From the NCBI GenBank assembly GCA_002478745.1, contig DLQI01000140.1, positions 1 to 5,879 of the forward strand: a DNA stretch of 5,879 nt, given 5' to 3'. Of the stretch, positions 1-5,879 are shown one piece after another. The notes beneath the pieces are model-generated. The model made no database searches and was not told the DNA's origin. It saw only the letters and a program-made list of their open reading frames with translations. How positions within the stretch are numbered: position 1 is the stretch's first letter; each line of letters starts with the position of its first letter. Position numbers and translations under genes: made by a program. Source of the DNA: Rhodobacteraceae bacterium UBA7436 (lineage in GTDB: Bacteria; Pseudomonadota; Alphaproteobacteria; Rhodobacterales; Rhodobacteraceae).

Positions 1-2
1 CT

Positions 3-1736
3 ACTGCAGATATTTTGACAGGTGCGCTGGTCGATGTTCTACCTGCGAACCCGGATGTTATCATCTTGGCGGATGTTGCGATCTTATCTGCAGAAGAAAC
101 CGAAAAACTACTGGCGTGGACCAAGGCGGGTGGACTGCTGTTGCGCTTTGCAGGGCCGCGCGTCGCAGCCAGCGATATCAGCCGTGCCATTGAGGACCCG
201 TTGATGCCAGTGCGTTTGCGCAGTGGTGGACGTAGCGTAGGTGGCGCAATGAGTTGGGGCGAGCCGAAAGCAATCGCACCCTTCAGTGAAACCTCACCAT
301 TCTTTGGCTTGAAGGTTCCCAACTATGTGGTGGTGAATACCCAAGTGATGGCGCAACCCGATCCCACCTTGGCCGCACGCGTGATTGCCCAACTCAGCGA
401 CGGAACCCCTTTGGTCACGCGCAAACCGGTTGGACAAGGGCAAGTCGTCTTGTTCCACGTTACCGCCAATGCCGAATGGTCCAGCTTACCGTTTTCAGTT
501 TTGTTCGTGGAAATGCTGGAACGGTTAGCTGTTTCCTCACCCGTCACAGCGCCGTCTATCGATGACCTTGAAGGCACCGTTTGGACGCCGCGCCAAGTGA
601 TGGATGGCTTTGGAGCATTGCGTGACGCGGGTACGATGCCAAGTGTAGACGGCCCCGATTTGGTGGCGGCCGACCCATCCGCGATTTTATTGCCGGGCAT
701 TTACACCTCTGGGGATCGGACACTGGCGCGCAATGTACTGGGTGACGGTGATATTTTGAATGCTATACAATGGCCTGATACCGTCACTGTCAGCTCTTAC
801 TCCATTGTATCGCCACGCCAGCTTGGTGGGCCGCTTCTGGCTTTGGCTTTGCTGCTTTTGCTGGTAGATGTGATCGCCTCGCTGGCTTTGTCGGGCAAGC
901 TGTTGGGTCAAGTGTCGCGTAGTACCATGGCGTTGATCGTGCTGGGCTTGATGGGCCTAGACGAACCTCCCGCACATGCGCAAACCGTCGACATTGATGT
1001 GGCGTCAGAACTGGCATTGGCCCACATTGTGACGGGTAACACCGAGGTGGATGGTATCGCATATGCAGGTCTGCGCGGTCTGTCCGATACGCTGTTCTTT
1101 CGAACCTCAATTGAACCCCAAGCCCCCGTTAGTATCAATCTTGAAACAGACGAACTGGCACTGTTCCCGATTATCTATTGGCCGATTACCCTTGAACAAC
1201 CGCGCCCGTCAGTTGAGGCATACGCAAAGCTGAACACTTACCTGCGTTCTGGCGGTTTGATCATTCTTGATACCCGCGATGCCAATGTCGCAGGTTTTGG
1301 CAGCGCCAGCCCGAATGGACGCAAGCTGCAAGACCTCGCGAAATCGATGGATATTCCCTCGTTAGAGCCAACACCCAGTGACCACGTTCTGACGCGTGCG
1401 TTCTATTTGCTTCAGGATTTCCCGGGTCGATATGTGGGCCGTGATGTCTGGGTTGAAGCCGCATCCATCGACGCGCAACAGGTGGATGGTATGCCGTTTC
1501 GCAACTTGAATGATGGCGTGACGCCTGTTGTGATTGGCGGCAACGATTGGGCCGGTGCATGGGCTACGGCCACTTCGGGCGCGCCACTGCTGCCTGTTGG
1601 ACGTGGATATGGCGGTGAACGTCAGCGCGAATTGGCAAACCGCTTTGGCGTGAATTTGGTAATGTATGTTCTTACTGGAAACTACAAAAGCGATCAGGTC
1701 CATGTGCCTGCTTTGCTGGAGCGGTTGGGCCAATGA
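3..1736 (+). CDS. DUF4159 domain-containing membrane protein (5'-truncated)
   Basis: The reading frame is open from the window edge, so the N-terminus is missing; the TTG at 15 is not a start. 577 residues are visible, numbered from the codon at 3. Residues ~16-170 look like an extracytoplasmic Rossmann/amidotransferase-type domain (GGLLLRFAGPR at ~42-53). Two hydrophobic segments follow (~276-297 and ~308-319). The second ends in AHA (324-326), resembling a signal peptidase I site. The DUF4159 domain runs ~333-560, with LFPIIYWPI at 387-395 and GGLIILDTRD at 417-426. Family knowledge: full-length homologues start with a BatA-like N-terminal membrane region and lie in MoxR/DUF58 clusters, which suggests an envelope role; the biochemical function is unknown. 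Inferred topology places both soluble parts in the periplasm. The stop TGA overlaps the next start (ATGA, 1733-1736), so translational coupling is likely. Family assignment is firm; function is not. Confidence 0.9.
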   Translation, partial: TADILTGALVDVLPANPDVIILADVAILSAEETEKLLAWTKAGGLLLRFAGPRVAASDISRAIEDPLMPVRLRSGGRSVGGAMSWGEPKAIAPFSETSPFFGLKVPNYVVVNTQVMAQPDPTLAARVIAQLSDGTPLVTRKPVGQGQVVLFHVTANAEWSSLPFSVLFVEMLERLAVSSPVTAPSIDDLEGTVWTPRQVMDGFGALRDAGTMPSVDGPDLVAADPSAILLPGIYTSGDRTLARNVLGDGDILNAIQWPDTVTVSSYSIVSPRQLGGPLLALALLLLLVDVIASLALSGKLLGQVSRSTMALIVLGLMGLDEPPAHAQTVDIDVASELALAHIVTGNTEVDGIAYAGLRGLSDTLFFRTSIEPQAPVSINLETDELALFPIIYWPITLEQPRPSVEAYAKLNTYLRSGGLIILDTRDANVAGFGSASPNGRKLQDLAKSMDIPSLEPTPSDHVLTRAFYLLQDFPGRYVGRDVWVEAASIDAQQVDGMPFRNLNDGVTPVVIGGNDWAGAWATATSGAPLLPVGRGYGGERQRELANRFGVNLVMYVLTGNYKSDQVHVPALLERLGQ

Positions 1737-3775
1737 CCAACTCCGTCATCTTTGATCCACTGCTTCCTTTGGCTGTGCTTATGGCCTTGGGCGGTGTTGT
1801 CATTTTGGGTGTTGTCTTGGCAGTATGGCGTGGGTTGCGTGGCTGGGCCTTGCGCGGATGCACAGGGCTGTTTGTTTTGCTCGCGTTGTTAGGTCCATCG
1901 CTTCAACAAGAGGATCGTAGCAAGCTGTCTGATATTGTGGTGATGATTGAGGATGTGTCTGCTTCACAATCCCTCAGTGACCGCGCGGTGCAATCGCGCG
2001 TTGCGGCGGACAAGATGGCGGCAGCGATTACGGCACGTGGTAACACCGAACTGCGTCGCATCACTGTTGCTGACGGGGAAGGGGACGAAGGTACCCTATT
2101 GATTGGTGCGATCAATGATGCACTGTCCCAAGAACCCCCTGGCCGTATCGCAGGTGTGATTGCCGTGACGGATGGGCAAATTCATGATGCAGATGTCCCA
2201 ATCAATTTGCCCGCACCCTTTCACATGATTAGATCAGGCTACGCCACCGATTGGGACCGCCGTCTGACTGTGAAAAACGCACCGGCCTTTGCCATTATCG
2301 GTGAACCGATCACGCTGACCCTGCGCATTGATGATATGGGGGCCGCCCCACAATCGCAGGACACTGCCTTGCTTGATATCTCTATCGATGGCGGGCCAGC
2401 GCAACGGTTTAGTGTACCCATTGGACAGAACATGGATGTACCCCTGACCCTGCCCCACAGCGGGCGAAACGTGATCCAGTTCACCGTCCCAACAGCCACC
2501 ACAGAGCTGACGGATCGCAACAATACATCACTGATCCAGATCAACGGCGTGCGGGACCGTCTGCGCGTCTTGTTGGTATCGGGCGAACCCCATGCAGGGG
2601 GACGCACTTGGCGCAATTTGTTAAAGTCGGACAGTTCAGTGGATCTGGTGCACTTCACCATTCTACGCCCGCCCGGAAAGCAAGACGGTGTACCGGTTGA
2701 GGAGTTAAGTCTGATCCCTTTCCCAACGCGCGAGTTGTTTATGGAAAAGATTAACGACTTTGATTTGATTATTTTTGACCGCTATAAACGGCGCGGCATC
2801 TTGCCTGTTATCTACCTTGAAAACATCGTGAACTATGTTGAACAGGGCGGTGCTGTGTTGGTTGCTGCTGGCCCTGATTTTGCAAGCGCTGATAGCATTT
2901 ATCGCTCGCCCTTGGGGCGTATCATTCCCGCTGAACCCACGGCACGCGTTTTGGAAAATCCCTACCTGCCAGCTGTGACTGATCTAGGGAAACGCCACCC
3001 TGTGACGGCCGACCTGCAGTCAAATGACCCTTGGGGCAAATGGTTGCGTCAAATTGATGTGGTCGCCACCTCTGGGGACACTGTGATGGAGGGCGTGGAT
3101 GGGCGGCCTTTGTTGGTTTTAGACCGTGTTGGAGAAGGGCGTGTGGCGCTGCTGGCTTCAGATCATGCGTGGTTGTGGAGCCGTGGCTATGATGGGGGCG
3201 GGCCACAGTTGGAATTGCTGCGCCGTTTGGGTCACTGGATGATGAAAGAACCGGATCTTGAGGAAGAAGCCCTGACGGCCAATGCAATCGGTCAAACTAT
3301 GCGCATCGCGCGCCGTACCTTGGCCGAAGACATACCTGAGGTCACCATAACTGCACCGGATGGCACCGTCACAACACTGGGTTTGGATCGGGTTGAAGCC
3401 GGTAAATTCGAGGGCATGTTTGAGGGATCTGAGATTGGGCTGTATCGCCTTAGCAATGGTGATCAGGACACCGTTATTGGCCTTGGCCCTGCCGCCCCGC
3501 GCGAATTTGTGAACACGATTGCGACAAGTGACATCTTGGGCCCAATGATCAAGGCCACGGGTGGTGGTGTGCACGGGATTGAAGACGGCCTGCCATCCCT
3601 GCGCAACGTGCGTGAAGGACGCCCCGCAACCGGGCGTGGGTGGATCGGACTAACCCTACGAAATGCGTTCGAAGTGGGGGAGGTGCGCCTGACCCCGTTG
3701 ATGCCAAGTTGGCTGGTTCTGTTGATCGCAACCATGTTTATCATCGGTGCATGGCTGCGCGAGGGGCAGCGCTAA
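1733..3775 (+). CDS. Membrane protein with VWA-like MIDAS domain and glutamine amidotransferase-like domain
   Basis: Complete 680-residue protein. The ATG overlaps the upstream stop and has GGAG at 1718-1721, 11 bases upstream. Two N-terminal hydrophobic segments (~10-32, ~43-55) and one near the C-terminus (~656-674) anchor it, probably with the bulk in the periplasm. Residues ~65-170 resemble a von Willebrand A domain: D74-V-S76-A-S78 fits DxSxS, T121 lies in GTLLIGAI, and T146-D147-G follows a hydrophobic strand, giving all three MIDAS elements. An Ig-like beta region (~175-270) precedes a class I amidotransferase-like fold (~276-505) with FDLIIFDRYKRRG at 343-355, GGAVLVAAGPD at 372-382 and DHAWLWSRG at 477-485. 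No GxCxG nucleophile elbow is visible, so glutaminase activity is unlikely. A second beta region and a conserved-looking tail (GRGWIGLTLR) precede the last helix. Databases usually call this family 'glutamine amidotransferase'; a structural or MoxR-partner role in the envelope is my inference. It converges with, and overlaps by 4 bases, the PLP-enzyme gene. Confidence 0.92.
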   Translation: MTNSVIFDPLLPLAVLMALGGVVILGVVLAVWRGLRGWALRGCTGLFVLLALLGPSLQQEDRSKLSDIVVMIEDVSASQSLSDRAVQSRVAADKMAAAITARGNTELRRITVADGEGDEGTLLIGAINDALSQEPPGRIAGVIAVTDGQIHDADVPINLPAPFHMIRSGYATDWDRRLTVKNAPAFAIIGEPITLTLRIDDMGAAPQSQDTALLDISIDGGPAQRFSVPIGQNMDVPLTLPHSGRNVIQFTVPTATTELTDRNNTSLIQINGVRDRLRVLLVSGEPHAGGRTWRNLLKSDSSVDLVHFTILRPPGKQDGVPVEELSLIPFPTRELFMEKINDFDLIIFDRYKRRGILPVIYLENIVNYVEQGGAVLVAAGPDFASADSIYRSPLGRIIPAEPTARVLENPYLPAVTDLGKRHPVTADLQSNDPWGKWLRQIDVVATSGDTVMEGVDGRPLLVLDRVGEGRVALLASDHAWLWSRGYDGGGPQLELLRRLGHWMMKEPDLEEEALTANAIGQTMRIARRTLAEDIPEVTITAPDGTVTTLGLDRVEAGKFEGMFEGSEIGLYRLSNGDQDTVIGLGPAAPREFVNTIATSDILGPMIKATGGGVHGIEDGLPSLRNVREGRPATGRGWIGLTLRNAFEVGEVRLTPLMPSWLVLLIATMFIIGAWLREGQR

Positions 3776-4938
3776 GCGGGCTGATTGGCCTGCGTTAGAG
3801 CCTGCTCAATATCATAAATCAGATCATCTGCATCTTCGATCCCGATAGACAGACGCAGCAAACGTGGATGCACGGGAAAGCCGTCGCCTGAAACTGTTTT
3901 GCGATGCTCAACCAAACTCTCAACTCCACCCAACGACGTTGCTGGGTAAAACAGCTCGCAAAACCGCGTGGTGTCGATGGCTGTTTGCTCAGTCCCTTTG
4001 ACGATGATCGACATCATGCCACCGAACTGACCGTTGGTCTGGCGTTTGGCCACTTCATGCCCAGGATCGGACGCAAGGCCAGGATACAGAACGGCCTCTA
4101 GCAACGGATGCCCCTCAAAATGGGTGGCAATCGCCATTGCGTTTCTACACGACCGTTCAACGCGTAAGAATAAGGTGCGCATGCCTCGGATCAACAACCA
4201 CGCGTCAAAGGAATGCAGTGCGGTCCCATGCAGTTTGCGTACCATGCAGATGTCATCCCAATACTTGCCCGTCTCACGCACCGACAAAACACCAGCGGTA
4301 ATGTCAGAGTGGCCGTTCAAGTATTTTGTGGCGGAATGAAACGAAATGTCAGCGCCAAAATCCAATGCCTTGGTCATAGAGGGTGGCGTACCAGTACAAT
4401 CAGCGACCAACTTGGCCCCAGCCGCATGGGCGATGTCTGCGGCGGCCTTAATGTCTGTGACTTCCCAGTTTGGATTGTTGGGGGTTTCGACCCAGACAAG
4501 GGCGGTTGGTTGCGCAGCAACTGCGCTTTCCAATTCCGCCAGATTCCCTGCGGTATAGTAAGTGACTGTGACACGGCCATTAGCGGCGTAATTTTGAATT
4601 TGCGCCAAAACCCCGTGATACATGACCTTGGGTGCCACGATATGTGAACCCGTGGGCAAGTGTTCGATCACAGCGGTGCAGGCGGACATCCCGGATGCGA
4701 ACAGAAGCGATTCCGCAGCCCCTTCCATTTCCGCAATCACGGCTTCTGCATGGGCTGTGGTTTGGCTGCCATCACGGCGATACCAATAAGGTTTACGCAC
4801 TTCATAGTTTTCATCACGCGCATAGGTGGCCGCAGGCTGGATCGATGGTACAACAGCGCCGGTTTCGGCTTCGACAAAGTGCAGGGCTTGGGCCACGCGT
4901 GTTTGGATCGACAGTTTTCGGTTGCTGTTCTCAGTCAT
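3772..4938 (-). CDS. Cys/Met metabolism PLP-dependent enzyme (cystathionine gamma-synthase/beta-lyase family)
   Basis: Complete 388-residue cytoplasmic enzyme, the usual length for the family. The ATG start is supported by AAGGG nine bases upstream. Family hallmarks in order: Y53 and R55 of the YxR phosphate-binding segment, ASGMSA at 81-86 (phosphate loop), Y107 (ring stacking), ETPNNP at 151-156, D180 (pyridine nitrogen contact), SATKYLNGHSD with the PLP Schiff-base lysine K205, SLGGVESL at 335-342, and R362 in LLRLSIGIED (substrate carboxylate). It should act in transsulfuration or in methionine/cysteine interconversion on homoserine- or cysteine-derived substrates. Sequence alone does not separate gamma-synthase, beta-lyase and gamma-lyase, so no symbol is given. 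Oddities: the usual DNT triad reads D180-C181-T182, and the usual NPT after the YxR region reads S58-Q59-T60. The gene is monocistronic here, divergent from the kinase, with its 3' end overlapping the membrane-protein gene. Family assignment is very secure; substrate is not. Confidence 0.94.
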   Translation of the reverse strand: MTENSNRKLSIQTRVAQALHFVEAETGAVVPSIQPAATYARDENYEVRKPYWYRRDGSQTTAHAEAVIAEMEGAAESLLFASGMSACTAVIEHLPTGSHIVAPKVMYHGVLAQIQNYAANGRVTVTYYTAGNLAELESAVAAQPTALVWVETPNNPNWEVTDIKAAADIAHAAGAKLVADCTGTPPSMTKALDFGADISFHSATKYLNGHSDITAGVLSVRETGKYWDDICMVRKLHGTALHSFDAWLLIRGMRTLFLRVERSCRNAMAIATHFEGHPLLEAVLYPGLASDPGHEVAKRQTNGQFGGMMSIIVKGTEQTAIDTTRFCELFYPATSLGGVESLVEHRKTVSGDGFPVHPRLLRLSIGIEDADDLIYDIEQALTQANQPA

Positions 4939-4947
4939 TGTATTGTG

Positions 4948-4952
4948 CCCTT
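4948..4952 (-). promoter_or_regulatory. Ribosome binding site of the PLP-dependent enzyme
   Basis: On the minus strand this reads AAGGG, nine bases before the ATG at 4938. It is the best Shine-Dalgarno match near the gene start and supports that ATG over internal methionines. Confidence 0.65.
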
Positions 4953-5005
4953 TAGGTCGGTTTTGGGCATCTGACCACCAGCACGATCATTTGTACAGAC
5001 GGTGT

Positions 5006-5107
5006 ATGAATGACGGTGCGAAACACGTGATCTTGGTTAATCGGATGTTCACCGATGTGATGGATGTAAAGGAAGATATCTGCGCAGGGGGCCTGTTCGA
5101 AAAATGA
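5006..5107 (+). CDS. Possible 33-residue small ORF coupled to the kinase gene (doubtful)
   Basis: This short frame starts at the ATG at 5006 and its TGA overlaps the kinase ATG as ATGA (5104-5107), the same arrangement as between the two operon genes to the left. The peptide begins MNDGAKHVILVNRMF, ends ICAGGLFEK and has no membrane segment. Third codon positions look moderately G/C-rich, as in neighbouring genes. Against it: there is no clear Shine-Dalgarno site, the frame is also open further upstream through what must be PLP-enzyme DNA, and I recognise no family. It could be a real leader or small protein, the eroded 3' end of a former upstream gene, or chance. Confidence 0.2.
   Translation: MNDGAKHVILVNRMFTDVMDVKEDICAGGLFEK
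5086..5091 (+). promoter_or_regulatory. Ribosome binding site of the histidine kinase
   Basis: AGGGGG lies 12 bases before the ATG at 5104, a slightly long but workable spacing. The kinase frame upstream is closed by TAA at 5038-5040, with no ATG, GTG or TTG between, so 5104 is the earliest possible start. The next ATG (5110) would be 18 bases from this site. Confidence 0.55.
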
Positions 5108-5879
5108 GTATGGTCGATAAGTTAACAACGGAGCGGCGAAGTCGATTGGCCGCGGAATTGAAGTTGGAACAAAAGCAGGCAGAGCTGTTTTCTGCCAACC
5201 AAAAGCTGGGCAAACACGCCCGCAAGCTGTCGGATGAAATCGTTGAAACCCGCGCTGAGGTGGCAACAATCCGCGATGAAAACAAACGGGTGAAATCGGA
5301 CCTAACGGTTGCGAACAAGAAGATCATGATCGCAGAACGGCGGTTGTGGGATTCCGTTGAAACGATCCAAGACGGGTTCGCGTTTTTCAACTCTGACAGC
5401 AATATGATCGCGGCGAATAAATCATACCTCACAATTTTTGATGGGCTGGAGGAGATAACAACTGGCGTCAATTACGTCAGGATTTTACAGGCAATGACGG
5501 ACGAAGGGATTGTGAACACCGATGATCTTTGTGCCAAAGAATGGCGTGAGATGATGATCGACCGTTGGCAAAAACCTGCGCCTGAACCCATCGTCCTGCA
5601 TCTTTGGAATGACCAATATATCAAGCTGATGGATCGGCGGGGCCAAGAGGGGGACATCGTTTCCCTTGGTCTTAATATCACGACCACGGTGGAATACGAA
5701 AAGCAGTTGGAAGCTGCGCGCGAAGTCGCAGAAAGCGCCAACAGGGCGAAGTCGTCATTCCTTGCTAATATGAGTCATGAAATCCGCACGCCAATGAGCG
5801 GTGTTGTTGGAATGTCTGACCTGTTGGCTGAAACCGGTTTGACAGATGAGCAGTGGCTATATGTCGAGACGATCAAAAA
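5104..5879 (+). CDS. PAS-domain hybrid-type sensor histidine kinase (3'-truncated)
   Basis: The frame is open from the ATG at 5104 to the window edge, giving 258 complete codons. The N-terminus has no signal peptide or membrane helix, so the protein is cytoplasmic. Residues ~5-80 are charged and heptad-like (RLAAELKLEQKQAELFSANQ, then ARKLSDEIVETRAEV), a predicted coiled coil for dimerisation. A PAS domain spans ~81-194, starting at LWDSVETIQDGFAFF and ending with LGLNITTT. A short helical linker (~195-213) leads into the HisKA domain with the H-box FLANMSHEIRTP; H225 is the predicted autophosphorylated histidine. Close Rhodobacteraceae relatives continue into an ATPase domain and one or more receiver domains, hence 'hybrid-type'; that part is outside the window and inferred. 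The PAS ligand cannot be told from sequence: no heme- or flavin-binding signature is evident. The position after HEIRTPM is S232, where Asn is common. It is divergent from the PLP-enzyme gene. Confidence 0.93.
   Translation, partial: MSMVDKLTTERRSRLAAELKLEQKQAELFSANQKLGKHARKLSDEIVETRAEVATIRDENKRVKSDLTVANKKIMIAERRLWDSVETIQDGFAFFNSDSNMIAANKSYLTIFDGLEEITTGVNYVRILQAMTDEGIVNTDDLCAKEWREMMIDRWQKPAPEPIVLHLWNDQYIKLMDRRGQEGDIVSLGLNITTTVEYEKQLEAAREVAESANRAKSSFLANMSHEIRTPMSGVVGMSDLLAETGLTDEQWLYVETIK

Larger units (their letters stand above)
4939..5103. promoter_or_regulatory. Divergent intergenic region between PLP enzyme and histidine kinase genes
   Basis: This 165-base gap separates two divergent genes and should hold both promoters, including that of the kinase unless it is read from elsewhere. 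I find no convincing -35/-10 pair on either strand. It contains a direct repeat GACGGTG (4998-5004 and 5012-5018, 14-base period) and a CACGTG palindrome near 5026. Either could be part of an operator, but both are short enough to be chance. No SAM, SAH or T-box type leader is recognisable upstream of the PLP-enzyme gene. The right part overlaps a possible short ORF. Confidence 0.45.

Noticed and set aside
15..17. TTG as the start codon of the first gene
   Set aside because: The frame stays open to the left edge and the protein begins inside a domain, so this is an internal leucine of a truncated gene.
2561..3240. Active glutaminase in the amidotransferase-like domain
   Set aside because: No GxCxG nucleophile elbow is visible where the fold would place it; the turn reads AAGPD.
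3158..3574. Long antisense reading frames inside the membrane-protein gene (also 2239-2661 and 2922-3287)
   Set aside because: Their translations have biased, unfamiliar composition and no recognisable motif; they lie opposite a well-supported gene.
3776..3793. Hairpin GCGGGC-TGATTG-GCCTGC right after the + strand stop codon, as a terminator
   Set aside because: The stem is only six pairs including one G-U wobble, no U-tract follows, and the bases encode the C-terminus of the convergent enzyme.
4213..4647. Reading frames on the + strand opposite the PLP enzyme (also 4034-4339 and 4632-4955)
   Set aside because: They are shadows of a gene with a complete set of active-site motifs; none has a ribosome binding site or a recognisable domain.
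5040..5056. Inverted repeat ATCGG/CCGAT with a 7-base loop as an operator
   Set aside because: Five-base arms are expected by chance in a region of this size and no supporting promoter element is nearby.
5049..5741. Minus-strand reading frames opposite the kinase (5049-5471, 5472-5741)
   Set aside because: The + strand frame encodes clear PAS and H-box sequence; these translations are rich in Ser/Arg and resemble no family.

Overview
The window looks like chromosomal DNA of a marine alphaproteobacterium of the Rhodobacteraceae (Roseobacter group). This rests on the recognisable protein families, the gene-pair arrangement and the moderately high G+C judged by eye; genus cannot be assigned. 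I see no rRNA, tRNA, insertion sequence, CRISPR array or phage gene. The DNA is almost wholly coding, with one intergenic gap of about 165 bases.

Left half (3-3775, + strand): two translationally coupled genes joined by an ATGA overlap. The first, cut by the left edge, is the large membrane-anchored DUF4159 protein. The second encodes a 680-residue membrane protein usually labelled 'glutamine amidotransferase'. Its sequence instead shows an N-terminal von Willebrand A-like domain with a full MIDAS set, followed by an amidotransferase-like fold without a nucleophile. From knowledge of related genomes (not visible here), such genes end a cluster that begins with a MoxR-type AAA+ ATPase and a DUF58 protein. 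The likely setting is a cell-envelope, MoxR-VWA chaperone-like system of unknown function.

Middle (3772-4938, - strand): a complete Cys/Met-metabolism PLP-dependent enzyme (cystathionine gamma-synthase/beta-lyase family). It converges on the membrane-protein gene so tightly that the two stop codons share bases (CTAA, 3772-3775). Its active site is intact apart from unusual residues in two normally conserved motifs.

Right end (4939-5879): a short divergent control region, then the start of a cytoplasmic hybrid-type sensor histidine kinase on the + strand. Its first 258 codons (N-terminal coiled coil, PAS domain, H-box) are visible before the window ends. A possible 33-codon ORF overlaps the kinase start by ATGA; it is weakly supported. 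The operon, the PLP enzyme and the kinase show no obvious functional link beyond being neighbours.
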